A stretch of DNA of 64,000 nt from Lota lota (taxonomy: Eukaryota > Chordata > Actinopteri > Gadiformes > Lotidae): NCBI GenBank assembly GCA_026745465.1, contig JACYXH010000310.1, positions 6,254,501-6,318,500 on the forward strand. Direction: 5' to 3'. Both the position numbers and the translations under genes were made by a program. Position 1 is the stretch's first letter. Each line of letters starts with the position of its first letter. The notes under the pieces are model-generated. The model was not told where the DNA came from. It saw only the letters and a list, made by a program, of their open reading frames with translations, and did no database searches. Of the stretch, positions 18,693-41,320 are shown piece after piece.

Positions 18693-20388
18693 CCCGGATA
18701 CGGTGGTCGAAGAGCGGGACGCGAGTCACTTATTCTTCGTCTTCTCGTCATACACGCTTTACTACATTTACTCTGACCAGCAGTCACCTCCCATGTGTAC
18801 TATCGAGGATTGAGAGCAGGAGGAAAATAAATATTGGTTAGGCGATGCTTAACCTCGTTTCCAGGCGTTCTCATCCCACGACAAAACGCCTGGAGCTGGA
18901 GGCTCCAAATAGGGTTTTTGACTAGAGAGAGGGCGGGACTTTCAGTTACATGGGTTTACCTGCGAGAGAGAGGGAGGGATATCCGTTACATGTTTCGGAT
19001 ATTGCTGTCATATTCTTCGTCAAAACGTCATATTCATTATCCTTATCGATGCTGATCTTGTCATGTTGTTATTCCTCTTGCTCCTGGGACTGTTAACTGG
19101 CGGACTAAGCTCATAGGAAGTGTTAGACCGGAATTTGCGTTGCGGTAAACCAGGATAAATACCCATACAAATTAACTACATTTTAATTCATATATAAAGT
19201 GTAATGAATGGGCTATTGTTGATCAATAATAATAATTGATTTTGTCAAAATAAAAGAGACGAGGCACTAATAAGGACATTAGATAAACCATACTACACAA
19301 CAAAACAATATTCATATTTACATTACTTTCAGTACTGAGCAGACACTTTCATCCAAAACGACTTATAAGTGAGGCTGAGACAAATCCTATCAAAGTTGAA
19401 GTAGATTGTATTAAGAATTGATGCAAAGTCTATGGGTTTCGCTGAAATATTAGAAGCGTCTAGGGGCGTGTGACAACAGCATATTCATATATCCTGGCAT
19501 ACTAAATGAGAGTGAAGATGTGGAGTTCAAGATAAACAGTGTAATTGTATGTGTACACAGAGGGAAGATGTGGAGTTCAAGATAAACAGTGTAATTGTTG
19601 TATGTGTACACAGAGCGAAGATGTGGAGTTCAAGATAAACAGTGTAATTGTTGTATGTGTACACAACAGAGGATATCCCAGCATCATAGAGCCAGAGTCT
19701 AGCGTCATGGTGTTACGGTCCCTCTTTGTCGTCATGGTTATAGGTTGTTATAGTCATCTAACATTAGCCTCTTCCATACAAAATTGCAAAAAGTGACTGA
19801 ATAATTTTGACTGGGTTTAGTGACCGAAATGTTAGGCTACTAAAGGGAGACCTGGCCAAAATTAACAAAACACATATTTCTGGGAACACCCAAGATGTAC
19901 TGCTACGTGTTGCTATATTAAAAAGCAGGTAATATTTTTATTTTATTTTTATAATTATAAAATAATATATATTATACATATATATATATATTATTTACTA
20001 TGATAACAAGGAGCAGCACTGATCTTATACCACTTTGAGCCCAATGCAGTAATCATTCAATATAATTTGTACCAACTTTCAAGACTTTTGTCAATTATTA
20101 AAGATTCACCCCAAAGTCTATGGGAGTGAACATTATACGTGCATTATAGGTGGGACAGGTGTCCCTCATTTGGGCTCATTTGGGCTGGCACATGACGCCG
20201 CCTGTCGGTGGTCGCTGTTTGTGGCAAGGTGCTGCAACTTGTCCAGTAAACCTCTAGAGGGCAGCATTAGTTAAATGCAGTTCTATACCTAAAGTCAAAA
20301 GAAGAAGGAATGACCTGACTTGTGATTGCTGGCAGAGGAGAAGAAGGAAAAAGAAGAGGGTGGTGGAGCTATCCGTGTTTACAAAATT
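18693..20388. promoter_or_regulatory. Head-to-head spacer between gdpd4 and mpzl1
   Basis: About 1.7 kb separates the start codons of two divergent genes, so both promoters should lie here. I see no TATA box or named site I would defend. The spacer also holds a minisatellite at 19510-19666 and AT-rich stretches. Assignment rests on position only. Confidence 0.5.
19510..19666. repeat. Minisatellite, three copies of a ~53-bp unit
   Basis: Units containing GAAGATGTGGAGTTCAAGAT, AAACAGTGTAATTG and TGTACACAG start near 19510, 19561 and 19614. Copies differ by only a few bases and a 3-bp indel, indicating recent expansion. Confidence 0.9.
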
Positions 20389-23300
20389 ATGGAGCCAAAA
20401 TGGTTTAATGCCATTTGGAATGGCATTATATTTAGTGGACTTACGTTGTTTGCAGTATTCGGTAAGTAGTGTACGCAATCGAGTCAATAGTCGAAGTAAT
20501 GTTTCATGAGGTATCATGTCGGATCTTCGGCGAGCAAGGCATCGTACACGTTATCTTGCTTTCTTCACTGGTCAATAGGTTGATAAACTCACCTGGAAAC
20601 GGGCAGCATTGTCGATAAGGCAAAAAACACGCGCTATTTTACGCATTAAACAAAGTGAACGCCCTTTCTCTGTGGATATCCTAAAACGATGTAACATTAG
20701 GATGTCGTCTGTGATTCCAGATTTCAGATAGCTGAAGGCTAACGCTAGCTTTGGCAACGTAGCTAACCTTCAGCAACCAAAACAAAAGGCTTGGCGATAA
20801 CCCCCCGCAAGTATACAGCGGATGTACACATCATTAATCGATTTACCCTCCTCTGACGAAGGAAACACGTCAACATTCATTAAAACATTGACCACGGTAT
20901 TATTTAATAACGGTGATGGACAAGCCCTAAAATAATAATTTTGTGAACCATTTTGTGATACAGCAATCCTGCTTCCAAATCAAGTAACTTAGAGCAGGTC
21001 ATATATGGTATGTTTTATTATTTTAAGACAGCCAATAACGATAAAGAGCACCGACGGAAACCAGGGCTGTGTCTTTTCTCCCAATATCAACACCAACAGG
21101 ATGTGCACTAAATAGGATCAATCCTGTGCAACCGTCTGCTGTCGTAGAGTTCACTTCGCAGTTCTACAAAAGCAGTCGTTCATACAAAGTGACAAAGCCT
21201 TTCCTGACTTAAAACACCTGACCATTTATACTTCTGATGAGCAGTAATATTCCACATAAAAACATGACTTATGGTAGGTTCGTATCCTGTTTTGGTTGAG
21301 GGGAAGCTGTACTGTTGATCTATTCGTTGTTTTCCGTTGTCATCAGTGCACTCTGATGGCTGCACGGTTATAGATTGACCGGAAATTTATTCAGACGTAC
21401 GCTGTATGGAGTTGAAACAAATAGTCTTTCAAAGCTCTCCATTTATGCTAACATTTTGCAGTCTTAATTATAGTGCACTATTTATACAATTTACTTAACG
21501 TTTTGTTATTTGATGATATAAAGATATCACCAAATATTTTTTGAATACAAGTGTGTTTGTTAAATTTGTGTGTGCAATGGAGTGATGCTCATGTCGGGCG
21601 TTTCCCTGCATTATTCCCTATGTCAACTGGGATAGGCTCCTCCCCTGATGACCCTGTCCAAGGTTTAACCGGTTTGGATGAACGTGTGCTTTTTGAACTT
21701 TTGTTGAAACATCCTATTGCATCTGCTCATGCTATTGAATGATAAGCAAGGCACAGCCAATGGCAGTATACAAGTAGAAGATAGTGTGGTGTAAATTCAA
21801 CATTTTAAGTGGGTAGGCTAAACCAACAGTACTAAATCATTAGTCCAACAGAGAATAACATTGCTTGTGCAAAGATTAAAATCTTTTTAGCACAGTCGAG
21901 AATATATTATTTTGGCGACTCCGTTATTGCCACACAAGGATAAATTTATACAAGTTTGCACTTGCAGAAAATCCAACGGTCTTTTCAACATTTCCTTCCT
22001 TGTCCAACTGTCAAATCAGAATTGAGGAAAGAGTAGGGAGGAGTTTGTGTGTGACTGTTCCTCTTGGAACTATCTCAGGTATTTTTTTTTGTTTTTTGTT
22101 TTGCTCTGCAAGGATACAAAGCTACACATGACTGACTTTGCCTGAGTCACCGAAGCAAGACAAAAATTGGGTTGTTGTGTGCTTTACAGTATGTGACAAA
22201 AGTTCTAAAAATCGGACTATAAACGAGTGAAAGCCCAATGACCAAGACAGATAGACACACCTTCTTCAGAGTCTTCTGTCTGTGGCTGAATATAATAGCT
22301 TTTTATCTGAAACTGGTTTAGTGGTCAGTATGTCAAGGAGGTTGTAGTCTATCGATGCAACATTGTACAGCGGGTTGCATTCCCATAACATTAACCTCTA
22401 TGGTCGTCGTTACTAGCATTACTCAATATTTAAACATCCTCGATAGTATTTTTTCTCCCAGCTGTTATGTAAAGTGTTGCACAATTGAACACATTCACCC
22501 TCATTTGTTTTCATCGCTTCCACCCCCACTAACAATGTCTACAACCTTTACAAGTTGTCTTCGTTGTTTTGTTTAAATTCTGATCGGTCAACTTGGCCCG
22601 TCCCTTTTTCTTAAGTCGGGGGAATTGAACAGCAGCCATTATAGCCCTGCAGTACAGTCAACCCCAAAAATGCCCAGCTGGACCAAAAAGTCCAGCTGTG
22701 AAAGGCAAGAATCCGCTTCCTATGTCCAAAAAGCTTAATAAAACTTACAACATGTCAAGAACTAATCCTCAACTAGTTTTAACATAGGTAGGACTATGTT
22801 TACATGACCATACAGTTTGATGTTTCTGTGTGACACACCGGCCACGTCTTGTGAGGCTTGCCTTTACAAGACGTAGAAATAAGAACCTCCTTATTATTCC
22901 CACCTACACATAAACACAAACAATTCCACCCCATGGTAATTTTCCGACTTAATTCGTATGTAAGGCCGGGCCATGGCTAGACCAAGAACAACCCTGGGAC
23001 CTCAACCAGGAAACCTGCAGTTGCCTTATATACCCTTTTCTTCTGCCTTTTTCTTTCCTTGTTGACTCAGGCACGCGGCCCACGTTAGCCGTAGACATAC
23101 ATGCGCCCGCCCAGGTGATCGTGGAGAACGGCACGACGGGCGTCCTGAAGTGTTTCTTCAAGTCTAATGAGGTGGTCAGCAGTGGAGCCACGGTGCATTG
23201 GCACATCCGGCAGCTGGGCTCTGACGAAACGTCTACAGTAAGCAGCACACACTGGCCAGCCGACCTGCATAAAGTCAAAGGGGCAGTGAACCCAAAACCG

Positions 23301-24321
23301 TTTAGTATGCATTATATCATCTTCAACATAGTATGTCTATGCCATTTTGTCACTAAAATAAGACTGTTAATTTAGACAAAACAGATGTAAAATCCTATGT
23401 TTTGGCCAGTTGCAGTATAATGCCACGGTGTCTGATGCAGTTAATATACAACATAGCTCATCATAGCGCTCATCCACAGAGATGGTACTAGCTTTAAAAA
23501 AACAAAAACAAAGTTGGGCTGGGTCATAACCATGGAGATAACATGCCCTTTTGTCATCCTTTCTTCGAAGACACGCTGTTGGCACAGCTGTTAACTAAAA
23601 CATAAAAACAATATGTACAGTAGATCATTATGAAAAGGTGCTTCTTTGCCTACAACTAGAATTTGGGTTCATAGTTAAAATGAGGTAAAGGAAAATAAAA
23701 AATTGCTTCATGGACTCGACTGTAAATCCCGACGCTTCCCTTTGAACCACACAGATTACGTTCTTCAGCAACGGGAAGAATTACCCGGTGGAGGCCTTCA
23801 AAGACAGGGTGAAGTTCATCGGTGACCTCAATAAGAAGGACGCCTCCATACAGCTGCTGCACGCCAAGTTCAGTGACAACGGCACCTACTTCTGCGACGT
23901 AAAGAATCCCCCCGACGTTGCGGGCACGCCGGCCCGCACCGAGCTCAGGGTGGTCGCCAGAGGTGAACCGGAAAGCACCTGTTTTTTGCTATGTATATTT
24001 CTATATTTTTGGTATCCATGAAATTGTATCTTGTAATAGGTCGGCATGCTAGAGATCATTTGTAAGTATTTGCTGGGCGATATTTTCGCAGTCATTCTAA
24101 TGTGTGTATGTCTGTCTTGCGACTTCTATCTCACCCCCCCCCCCCCCCACCTCGTTTCCAGAATCCCTCCCACAGGACAGCACCGTGGTCATCGTTGGGG
24201 CGGTTTGCGGCGCCGTCATTGGAATCGTCCTCATCACCGTGGTTACCTACCTCATCATAAAGAGGCATCACACGCGACACGATTACGAAGGGTAGGCCCC
24301 GCTTCTTCTACGTTTGACATT

Positions 24322-24352
<31 letters not shown>

Positions 24353-27300
24353 CTACAAGTGTAATCCAATTTTGAGAGGAAATTGGTTTTGTGGATGTCG
24401 GAGCCAAATGCCTGCATGTCTCTGCTGTTTCCTACACACCTTATATCATCCATCAAGAATATTGATCTCTGTGATGGTGTGTTTGCTCATGTGTCTCTCG
24501 ACAAGAGGCAGAGGAGGCTATTCTCACTTTGTTCCAGTTCATTTTGGACCTCCTCAGTTAATCCACTCGGCTCTTGCTCTGCAAGTCAAAGATGGTCCTG
24601 AGTCGATTTCAGGGGAACCTGTTTGGCTGACTCTTTCTCTTTGATTCCTCTGGGTTTCTGGCTTGTCCTAACTAAATCCTCCCATAACATAGTAAGCGAA
24701 CCGTTTACCATGCCTGCATGAAAGTTGGGCTGGCGTAATCTCTCGGGGCTCTGTCAAGGATCAAGTGATTTGCGTATTAATTATCATGACTCATAACAAG
24801 ATACTTTAACGCTGAACCTCTTTACCCCAGTGTGTGCGTAGCGTGCGACGTTGCGCTCTATTGTGCTTGCTGAATGGTTTAACAAGGTGGTGAAGCGTAG
24901 TTTGAGAAATGGTGTGGCATTAGAAAAAGGGGCTACTAACTAACTATACGCTTCACTGTGTTAGAATGGCTGTCTTGGTTACATAACCGTTGAAACATAC
25001 CCGGGGGCGCTTTGAACAACTATATCCCCGCCCCTACCTTCCCACACCGTACACGCATACACCCATGCTGTAGCATGTTGACTACTAAATCGTTTTTTCA
25101 TTTTCTACTCATACAACATGTCTGGTTTTCTTCTCTTCAAACACACTGTGACAGGTCAGTGTTTCCCCCTTATTTAAATACATTTTGAAACCCCTGGCAA
25201 AAATGTTCTAATCCAACGATGAACGTCAAAGATAAGTTTATTGTTGGAGTAGAAAGATATGTGCTTGTTAAGCAAAGAACAAAAGCAAAAAATGCTTCCA
25301 TCCGCTGCTCAAAATCCAGTGGGAAACACTGCACTTGTCACTGTCATTCTTGAACTAACCCCTAACTGTCAATTCCTTGTGTTCTTCCATGACCTGATGT
25401 TTGCCTGCTTTTCTGACTTCTCCTTCTCCATGTGCACACGAGTTATGGTTCCTCAACAGCAAACTGCCAATGTGTTAAGAAAACAATTAGAATAATAAAC
25501 ACGTATATCAGAATACATTTTGCGAATAATTTCAAACTAAACCATGTGATAGAAGAGATTGTGGAAATCTGTTTGATATCTGGTGTGTGTGTGTGTGAGG
25601 TGATGTGGTGTGTGTGATATTTTTGGGGAGGTTTCATTTTAGACCATTCAGATGAATACTATTGCCTATATGGGTTGTGAAACCGCAAAGGAAGTGGGCT
25701 TCCCATTTAGAGTGACTCACAAGTTAGCCTTTTTTTCCCCCCGTTTCTTTTTGTCTTTCACAGTGTTTTGGTGGTACTGTGATGGCATCAAGAAACACAC
25801 TTGGTGTATTCCAAATGCATAATGGCATAGAAACAACCCAATTATTTTTTAGATAACTAAAACGTTGTTTGGGGTTTTGGCACTCCATAGTAACATTACA
25901 GCACACAATCAGTTGTGTACTTGTAACATTTATACTCAAGGTTACTCAGTTTACTGCTTTAAAAATGGAGGACAGTCATTTTAGAGATATGGTTCAATTG
26001 ATTACAGATGTGGTTATTTAAGATTATTTATTAAAAATGCTGTTGGTGACTCCTTCCATAACTGCTATGATACATTATCAGAGCTTTATTGCTCAAACAT
26101 GCGTCTTGTCTAACATGGACACCAAGGCAAAGGCAATTTGTCAATGTGTTACAAAATTCCCTTTGCCTGGTCACCTCTGCTCCTTCCAGTATCTTTGTCT
26201 GCTCACTATGGGCTGTCACCCTTCGTCCATACATGTCTGTCGCTCATTATTTTTATTTTCTGTCTCCCATTTGTTTGTCCCTTTCTTGTTTTTGTTTGTC
26301 TTTCTGCCACTCGTATGTGGTCCCCAACTGCTGACGCGACTGTCGACATTGTGCAACAACATAAAAACAACCCCCCCCCCCCCCCCCCCCCCCCCCCCAC
26401 CACCACCACCACCCAAAACAACAACAACAACAACCACCCAAAACCATAACCTAGATGTACGTCTGTGGAGAGCATGAGTTCTCCCACGCCACGGCCACGA
26501 AAGAAGGTGGAGTCCAGCGTGGAGGGCTCGGTGGGCGGCCGGCCCTCAGGCCCAGTGCAGGTAGGAGCCGAGAGCAAACCCAGCAGTACTGCTGCCAACA
26601 CACCGGCCTCACAGGAGGCCAGAACTAAACCTCACCAAAAGGGCGAGGCCTCATTCTAATATCAAACCTCAGGGGAGCCTATCCTCTTCTCGGGCGAAAC
26701 GTATTTACAATAACCGATCTGCAGTAAGCTATTGCAAATCTGATTGAGCCTGGTGACGGCGACATCAATTTGAGCCAATAAGACGAGCTCAATTGCTAGG
26801 CTCAGTTTTTGGTTAGTCCCCTGTGGTTTGACTTGGACTCAGTATAGATAGCAGTATAGATCGCGCTCTCTCTCGCTCACTTGCTCTCTCTAGCTCACTT
26901 GCTCTCTCTCGCTCACTTGCTCTCCCTCCAACTGCTGAAACATATTGGTAGCGTTGCAACTGCAAGGTAATAATTGTCCAAGAAGACGTTCAACATCTCA
27001 GGAACGCTGATTGGGGCAGTGGGGTTGGGAGGGTAGTGAACTACTGTCACTTTTCTCAAATGTATGGGCAATTTATTGAGGGTTCTCAATGAGGGTTTTG
27101 AAATTGAGGGTATTTCTGTAATGGGATTTGTATTTTAACAATTTAGAAAGACGGGCACACACATCAAAAAGGATGTGACAGGTAACACTTATATCACTTG
27201 CAACTTGATTTCTACATCTCGTGTATATTCCTTTGCGCTTATTCCGTTGCGCTTATCCAACTTCTGCATTCCTTCTTTGTTGACAGGGCCCGGTGATATA

Positions 27301-27388
27301 TGCACAGTTGGATCACTCAAGCATCAAAAGCCCCAATTCATTCCATAAGCTGGAGCCGGTCGTCTACGCCGACATTCGGAAAAACTAA
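20389..27388 (+). CDS. mpzl1: Myelin protein zero-like protein 1 (PZR-type Ig receptor with ITIMs)
   Basis: Single-pass cell-surface glycoprotein whose tail recruits the phosphatase SHP-2. Exons: 20389-20461, 23071-23237, 23755-23962, 24162-24291, 26455-26560, 27287-27388. Phases close, giving 261 residues (human MPZL1: 269). Order: signal peptide (MEPKWFNAIWNGIIFSG, cleavage likely near LAVDIHAP); V-type Ig domain with Cys in GVLKCFFKS, Trp in VHWHIRQ and DNGTYFCDVKNPPDV; two NGT glycosylation sequons; transmembrane segment VVIVGAVCGAVIGIVLIT followed by IIKRHH; tail with two ITIMs, PVIYAQL and PVVYADIRKN at the C-terminus. The two ITIMs separate it from MPZ, MPZL2 and MPZL3. Intron 4 carries a C28 run at 26371-26398 shortly before the exon-5 acceptor. 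Retaining intron 5 would give an ITIM-less tail. Confidence 0.93.
24136..24149. repeat. Poly-C run before the mpzl1 exon 4 acceptor
   Basis: A run of about 14 C directly upstream of ACCTCGTTTCCAG|, the acceptor of the exon at 24162, forming part of the polypyrimidine tract. Confidence 0.85.
26371..26440. repeat. C28 homopolymer followed by (CAC)n and (AAC)n
   Basis: 28 consecutive C (26371-26398), then about four CAC and five AAC units, ending about 15 bp before the mpzl1 acceptor at 26454. Homopolymer length is prone to assembly error. Confidence 0.9.
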
Positions 27389-29929
27389 ACAAACAAAACA
27401 AAATACGAAGTGGACCAAAAGATTTAACGGATACCATGTCTACAAAACATCACAACAATAGCAGAAGAGGGAGGAGCAGATCTCCTCATCAGCTGATGGG
27501 GGGGGGGACTATATTCAATAATGGTAATGTATCGACACAGTTTTACTTTAGAGGTTTAGGAGGGAGGTTAGGGTGGGGGGAATGCAGAGTGGGCTACTCC
27601 TCAACCAATACACACCACTATGTGATTTTAATGTATTGTCTGTGTTTTATTGTGATGATGAACCAATTCAAAAGCCTGTTAAAAAAAACAAAAACACAAT
27701 AGTGCAAATAGATAGCATGTCATTGGCTTGAGACAACATTTGCTTTAGCTGCCAACGGTGAATCCTGGTGACAATAACAAAATGTTTTGAAACGCATTCA
27801 AAGATGTTCCGTTTTCAATATGTCAAGATTTCTCATTACAAGCGACTTAATGAAACATTCCCTGGGAGGTCTCCATCTACAACTGGATTAATGGCTGTTA
27901 AACGGCTGTTCTTCGAAGATGAACGTGTTGAAGCTATTGCTAAACTTCTAACCATCCAATCACAAAGTAATATTCTTATATCCCACCTTTTTCCTTCTTT
28001 TGACATCTGATTAGCTCTCGGCCAGTGGTATGGCAACGGTGTCAGTCATAACATCAGATGAGTGATATTCGTATGCATGCAGCCGTGCACAGCACCAAGA
28101 TTTGTACTATTTATATAGAAATAATACACTTAATTGTCTGTCAATTTCTGTGATGCGAGCTCTTGGCATCGATTGAGGTACTTCAAGAGCAGTTAAAGAG
28201 TAACTACACACATACCCGGACCTTTGCTGCCATCTAGTGGGGAAATCATGCTCAGCTGATGTTGGTTACTGATGTAGAGAAAAACCAGTGTCATGCCATC
28301 AAGATGATGAATCACTGTTGTTTTAAATCCAACTCTCAAATGTGGTCACGTTCATAGTTACTCATCAAGACATTTGGTCATGCCTTGTTACTAATAATAA
28401 AGCTGCCATCACACACGCTTTGGGATAATGTTCTCATGGGGGGGACTTCATGCCTGTTGGCGCTGTTTAATCATTGATGTCAAATTTAAGAGTGTGTTCA
28501 TTGCCAGAAATGTACTGCTTATGCATGTTTAAATGAGACCCATATTCCGATAGGATTTACTAACACTTGAATCTTTTTTTTTTTTCAAACGTAAGCCAAA
28601 TTATTTTCTAGGTATTTGAAAACAACTATACTGCATGTATAACTACTTTGTTATTACACCATAACTGAAAAAAGAAATCAAGGGTTTTATTTCGGGCCAA
28701 AATCTGTTTTTGCTCCTGTACTTTGTTTTTGTCTGCTCAAGCTTTAAATTGCATTCCACGCTGTTCACTTACTGTTGTCTAACTGATAAGGAAGCCTAAT
28801 GTGTATGTGTAATTATTTCTCAAACGTGTTTAACTCTCTGCACTTGTTTGGCCCATACACGCTCAAACTGCAGCATTTTTGCATTGCTTTGTAATTCCGA
28901 AATGCGGTGAACCTTTTTTATGATGTCTTTTTTGTAGATATTTCTTGCAAATATAAGAGATAGTGCTTTTTACTGTAAATCATTCCAGCACCTCCAGTGG
29001 CCACATAGGTCTTGCTCTGCTATGGAGTAGTGATCAATTTGCATGGTTTTCTCTCTTTTAGAGGGCTACCACACACTAAACTCAGATTCAAGGAATGCTG
29101 CAAATACAGGCTATGGAATTGCAGTTTCTGATTGGGTCGAACATCAAGGTGAGTCAATCAGAAACAGCATTTGTAACACTATAGAAATGTCTGCCCATTC
29201 TGCTTATAGTGTATATATATCTGTTAATGGTTGCATCAAGATTAAATAGACACAAGTAGATGTGAATTCAAGTCTTTGTAGGGATTGTAAGTTTTGAGTA
29301 AGGTCTTTTTTGTCAATTGCATAGCCCTGCTATATACTTCAGCTGATTTTTTTTTTTTTTTTGCTGTTATTTAACTGTTCACTAGCAACAAAGGAAGACC
29401 ATGTTAACTGCCACCCATGTCAAGCTGGTGTCCCTGCGACCTCTGGGACATGTTGCAGTAAATTAGATGTTCAAAGAACTGCCGCTAGTTTGAGCTGAAA
29501 TACAACACATGCTGTTATGTTTGTCAACTTTAAACAAAAAGCAGGCGTTCGTAAAATGTTCTTTTGGATGGCCTGTATGTGACGTATGTTTTTATATGTT
29601 CCCTTGTAAAATCTGCACTGGCTTGCCTCAATGAACACAATGGACCTGGTGTTTATTTCTTTTATCTGAATGACATTTGTATTGTTTAATGTCTTAAAAC
29701 AAACTGGAATATTGTACATGTAGTGCCTTTTTACATTTCATTTGCTGACAAGCATCTGCTCCAAATAGAAAAGATATGATTCATCTATTTTTCCCTTACT
29801 GTATATTATTTTTCTATACACATAATGTTGCTTCTGTAGCCTCTGTTACACATTTGATATAAAACCTATTCCTGGCCAAATTCCTACCTGTGTATTTAAT
29901 ATAACTAGAGGTGTGCAGTATTTTCTGAA

Positions 29930-30050
29930 GAAAATATGTGTGGTTACATCTAGTGTAGTGGCTAGCATGTTCTCCCATTTTAAAGGTGCTAGGATTGATT
30001 CCCAATGTTTTCTTAAAAGCCAGTTACTCTTATCCATAAAGTAATCAGTT
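29930..30050 (+). mobile_element. Degenerate SINE head
   Basis: GTAGTGGCTAGCATGTTCTC and GGTGCTAGGATTGATTCCCA resemble the tRNA-like A and B boxes of the family; the rest is degraded. Confidence 0.35.
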
Positions 30051-30255
30051 ACTTTAATATGTACCTATACCCAAAGGTATCGTTTTTAGAAGGGACGCTA
30101 GGGTCGTGCCACCAACAATGTCAAAACTAGTCAATTGTCCGTACCAAAATTCATATAATTTTTAAAATATATATTACATTCAATAAGGGTACATTAATTA
30201 ACATGTAGTTAATGCACTATACAATATTGCATTGTAATGCATTATTTAGTATTAG

Positions 30256-30298
30256 CTTAGGGTTTAGGGTTCATGGGTTAGGGTTAACCCTAACCCTA
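30256..30298. repeat. Short head-to-head telomere-like repeat
   Basis: TTAGGGTTTAGGG, then GGGTTAGGGTTAACCCTAACCC, which is palindromic about its centre. Only a few units are present. Confidence 0.7.
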
Positions 30299-32480
30299 TT
30301 TAATACTAACACCATTAGTAAATGATTACTAGACAATTACTTAACTATTATGTTTTAACTGTTAATTTACAGTTAGTTTATGCTTATTACGTATATATTA
30401 TTGTATTTCAGGGTTCTCAACCTTTTTTGACCCGCAAACCCAGTTTGGAGTCTTAGTGACCCCAACACAAACAGAATAATAAATACAAAGGTTCTTCTGC
30501 CATACACACTTGGGGGGCCCGTCCTGGGACTGATGCTCCCAGAGAAGCCGTCTGCGAGCTCCGGTACCCCGCCCAAGATAGTTTTCAGGAACCCTGGGAG
30601 GCTTAAAATTAAACCATAAACCCAAATCTCTAACCCTTAAACCATAAATTCTGAACCAAACCCTATTTCAATACCCTTACCCTGCTAGCCTACTAACCAT
30701 AATCCTTACCATTAGCCTATACTCACACTTAAAGTAGGGAGAGCGGGTGTGGCCAAAATAAATGTGATAATGGACATAGGCCTATTAATGATAATGAAAA
30801 CGATACACATTATAAACCTTTACGGTTACTACTTTATCTAATTAGACTTCATATTTTCCTCCACAAGAAGAAATTTCCACTTGATCTAAAGTACAATTAT
30901 TTAGTCTTAAAATTGTTTACAACCAGCATAACTTTGTTTATCATACCTGTGTCTTTTTTATCCCTTTCTTTGGCACATATTCCACCCTCGGACGATGACG
31001 GAGCACATATCTATTGCAGCTACTTTAGTTGATCAACCTAGCGTTGTGATGTTAGACAACATGTTGTAATGATCTCCAAAGAATATTTGGCATCTCCACG
31101 ATGGACCAGATGAAGACCGAAACCATCTTGACGTTTTCTCCTTTTAGTTTTGTGTGACTTGAAATCGTGGCTGCGAGTAAACCATTCCCAGCAACATCCA
31201 TTAAGCCTTGTGTTCCCACCAAGATAAACATGGAAAATACACAGAATTATACCAGACAAGACAAAACCGCTTGGAAACAAAAGCTTTTTTTTGGTGTGTG
31301 GTATGCATTTAGGCCAATGTTTTTAAATGACTTGTTTGAATCATGCATTTGAAATGGTAGGCCTACCCAACGTCATTAATAACTACACATTTTGAGAGTA
31401 AGGTCACAGGTAAAACTGCATCTAATGTTGTAATGTCTTTATAACACATTTAGTTACTTAAAATGCTTCAATTTGGGTTTTCATAAGAAATTGTTATGAA
31501 GACCCAAACCAAAATAGCCTATGGTAAACACTTTGCCTTCCCCCACTTTGTTCACCAACTGACAAAAACATTCTGCACCAGCGTGTTTAGCGTTTAGAGA
31601 AATCACAGACGAAATCCCTATCAGAGAGAAAGAATATCAGCAGTATAGTTTAACTCCTCCATTGAGAGTACATTTACCAAGTATAATGTTTTACCACATT
31701 TCAAACAAGTGCGGATATGTGATTTGTATGCACCGTACTCTAGATACAGTGGCACACACTCGCTGTAATAAACACTTACAAAATGAAATAACGCAAAAAA
31801 CGTTTGGGTAAATTACCAATTTAAACTGAAAATAGTTGAAATCATGACCGGTAACTGAACAGGAGAAACATGTGTGATGTTTTACTTATGTGCGCAACAT
31901 TTCTCAGATGCAATTTACATTTCATACATTTCCTTTTTAAAGAATAGCCTCCCCTGCCAAGCAGCCAGTACAAGAAAACAAAAGCACCCTCTTTTCACAA
32001 GATCATGGAGTCGAGAGATTTAGCTGCTCACCTTGTTGTCTTTATCCCAGTCTCACAATAGATCACACTTAGCCTGCGTGGACGCACGCAAATACACTCA
32101 TACACACACACACATCTTTATATATATTTATCTTCCTCCCTGCATTGGCCTGTAACAATTCCCTCATTAAAAGATAAACATCTTAGTGGCCGCTCCCAAC
32201 TTTGGGGCGATACGGTAGCTAATTCTGGTCTGGTGCGAGACTTGGAGGCCGAAATAAATAAGAGAATGAATGACGGGTGGGAAAGAGAGGAGAGAAGAAA
32301 GGATAGAGAGAACGAGACAGGAATACCACTGGAGTGAGAGTTATGTCCCTTCTACTGGTAAGGGGTGGGAGGGGTGTGAGTGTCCTCCCTTGGCTCAACG
32401 ATGGATGCACCGATCAGATCGATGAGGAGTAGAAGAGGTCTCGGCCTATCGTGGCGGTTGGGGTCACAAGCACTGTCCAA

Positions 32481-41320
<8,840 letters not shown>

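Larger units (their letters stand above)
27389..32480. other. mpzl1 3' UTR and spacer to the convergent dlat gene
   Basis: AATAAA at 28396-28401 is a candidate mpzl1 poly(A) signal, giving a ~1-kb 3' UTR. Beyond it are a SINE remnant (29930-30050), telomere-like TTAGGG sequence (30256-30298), AT-rich sequence and no ORF with family features. dlat must end in the right-hand part; no clear minus-strand AATAAA was identified. Confidence 0.6.

Noticed and set aside
26037-26477. Long open frames across the poly-C region
   Set aside because: Low-complexity Pro/Gly/Thr translations with no family features, lying inside mpzl1 intron 4.
20389-27388. mpzl1 called as MPZ, mpzl2 or mpzl3
   Set aside because: Two C-terminal ITIMs (VIYAQL, VVYADI) are specific to MPZL1.
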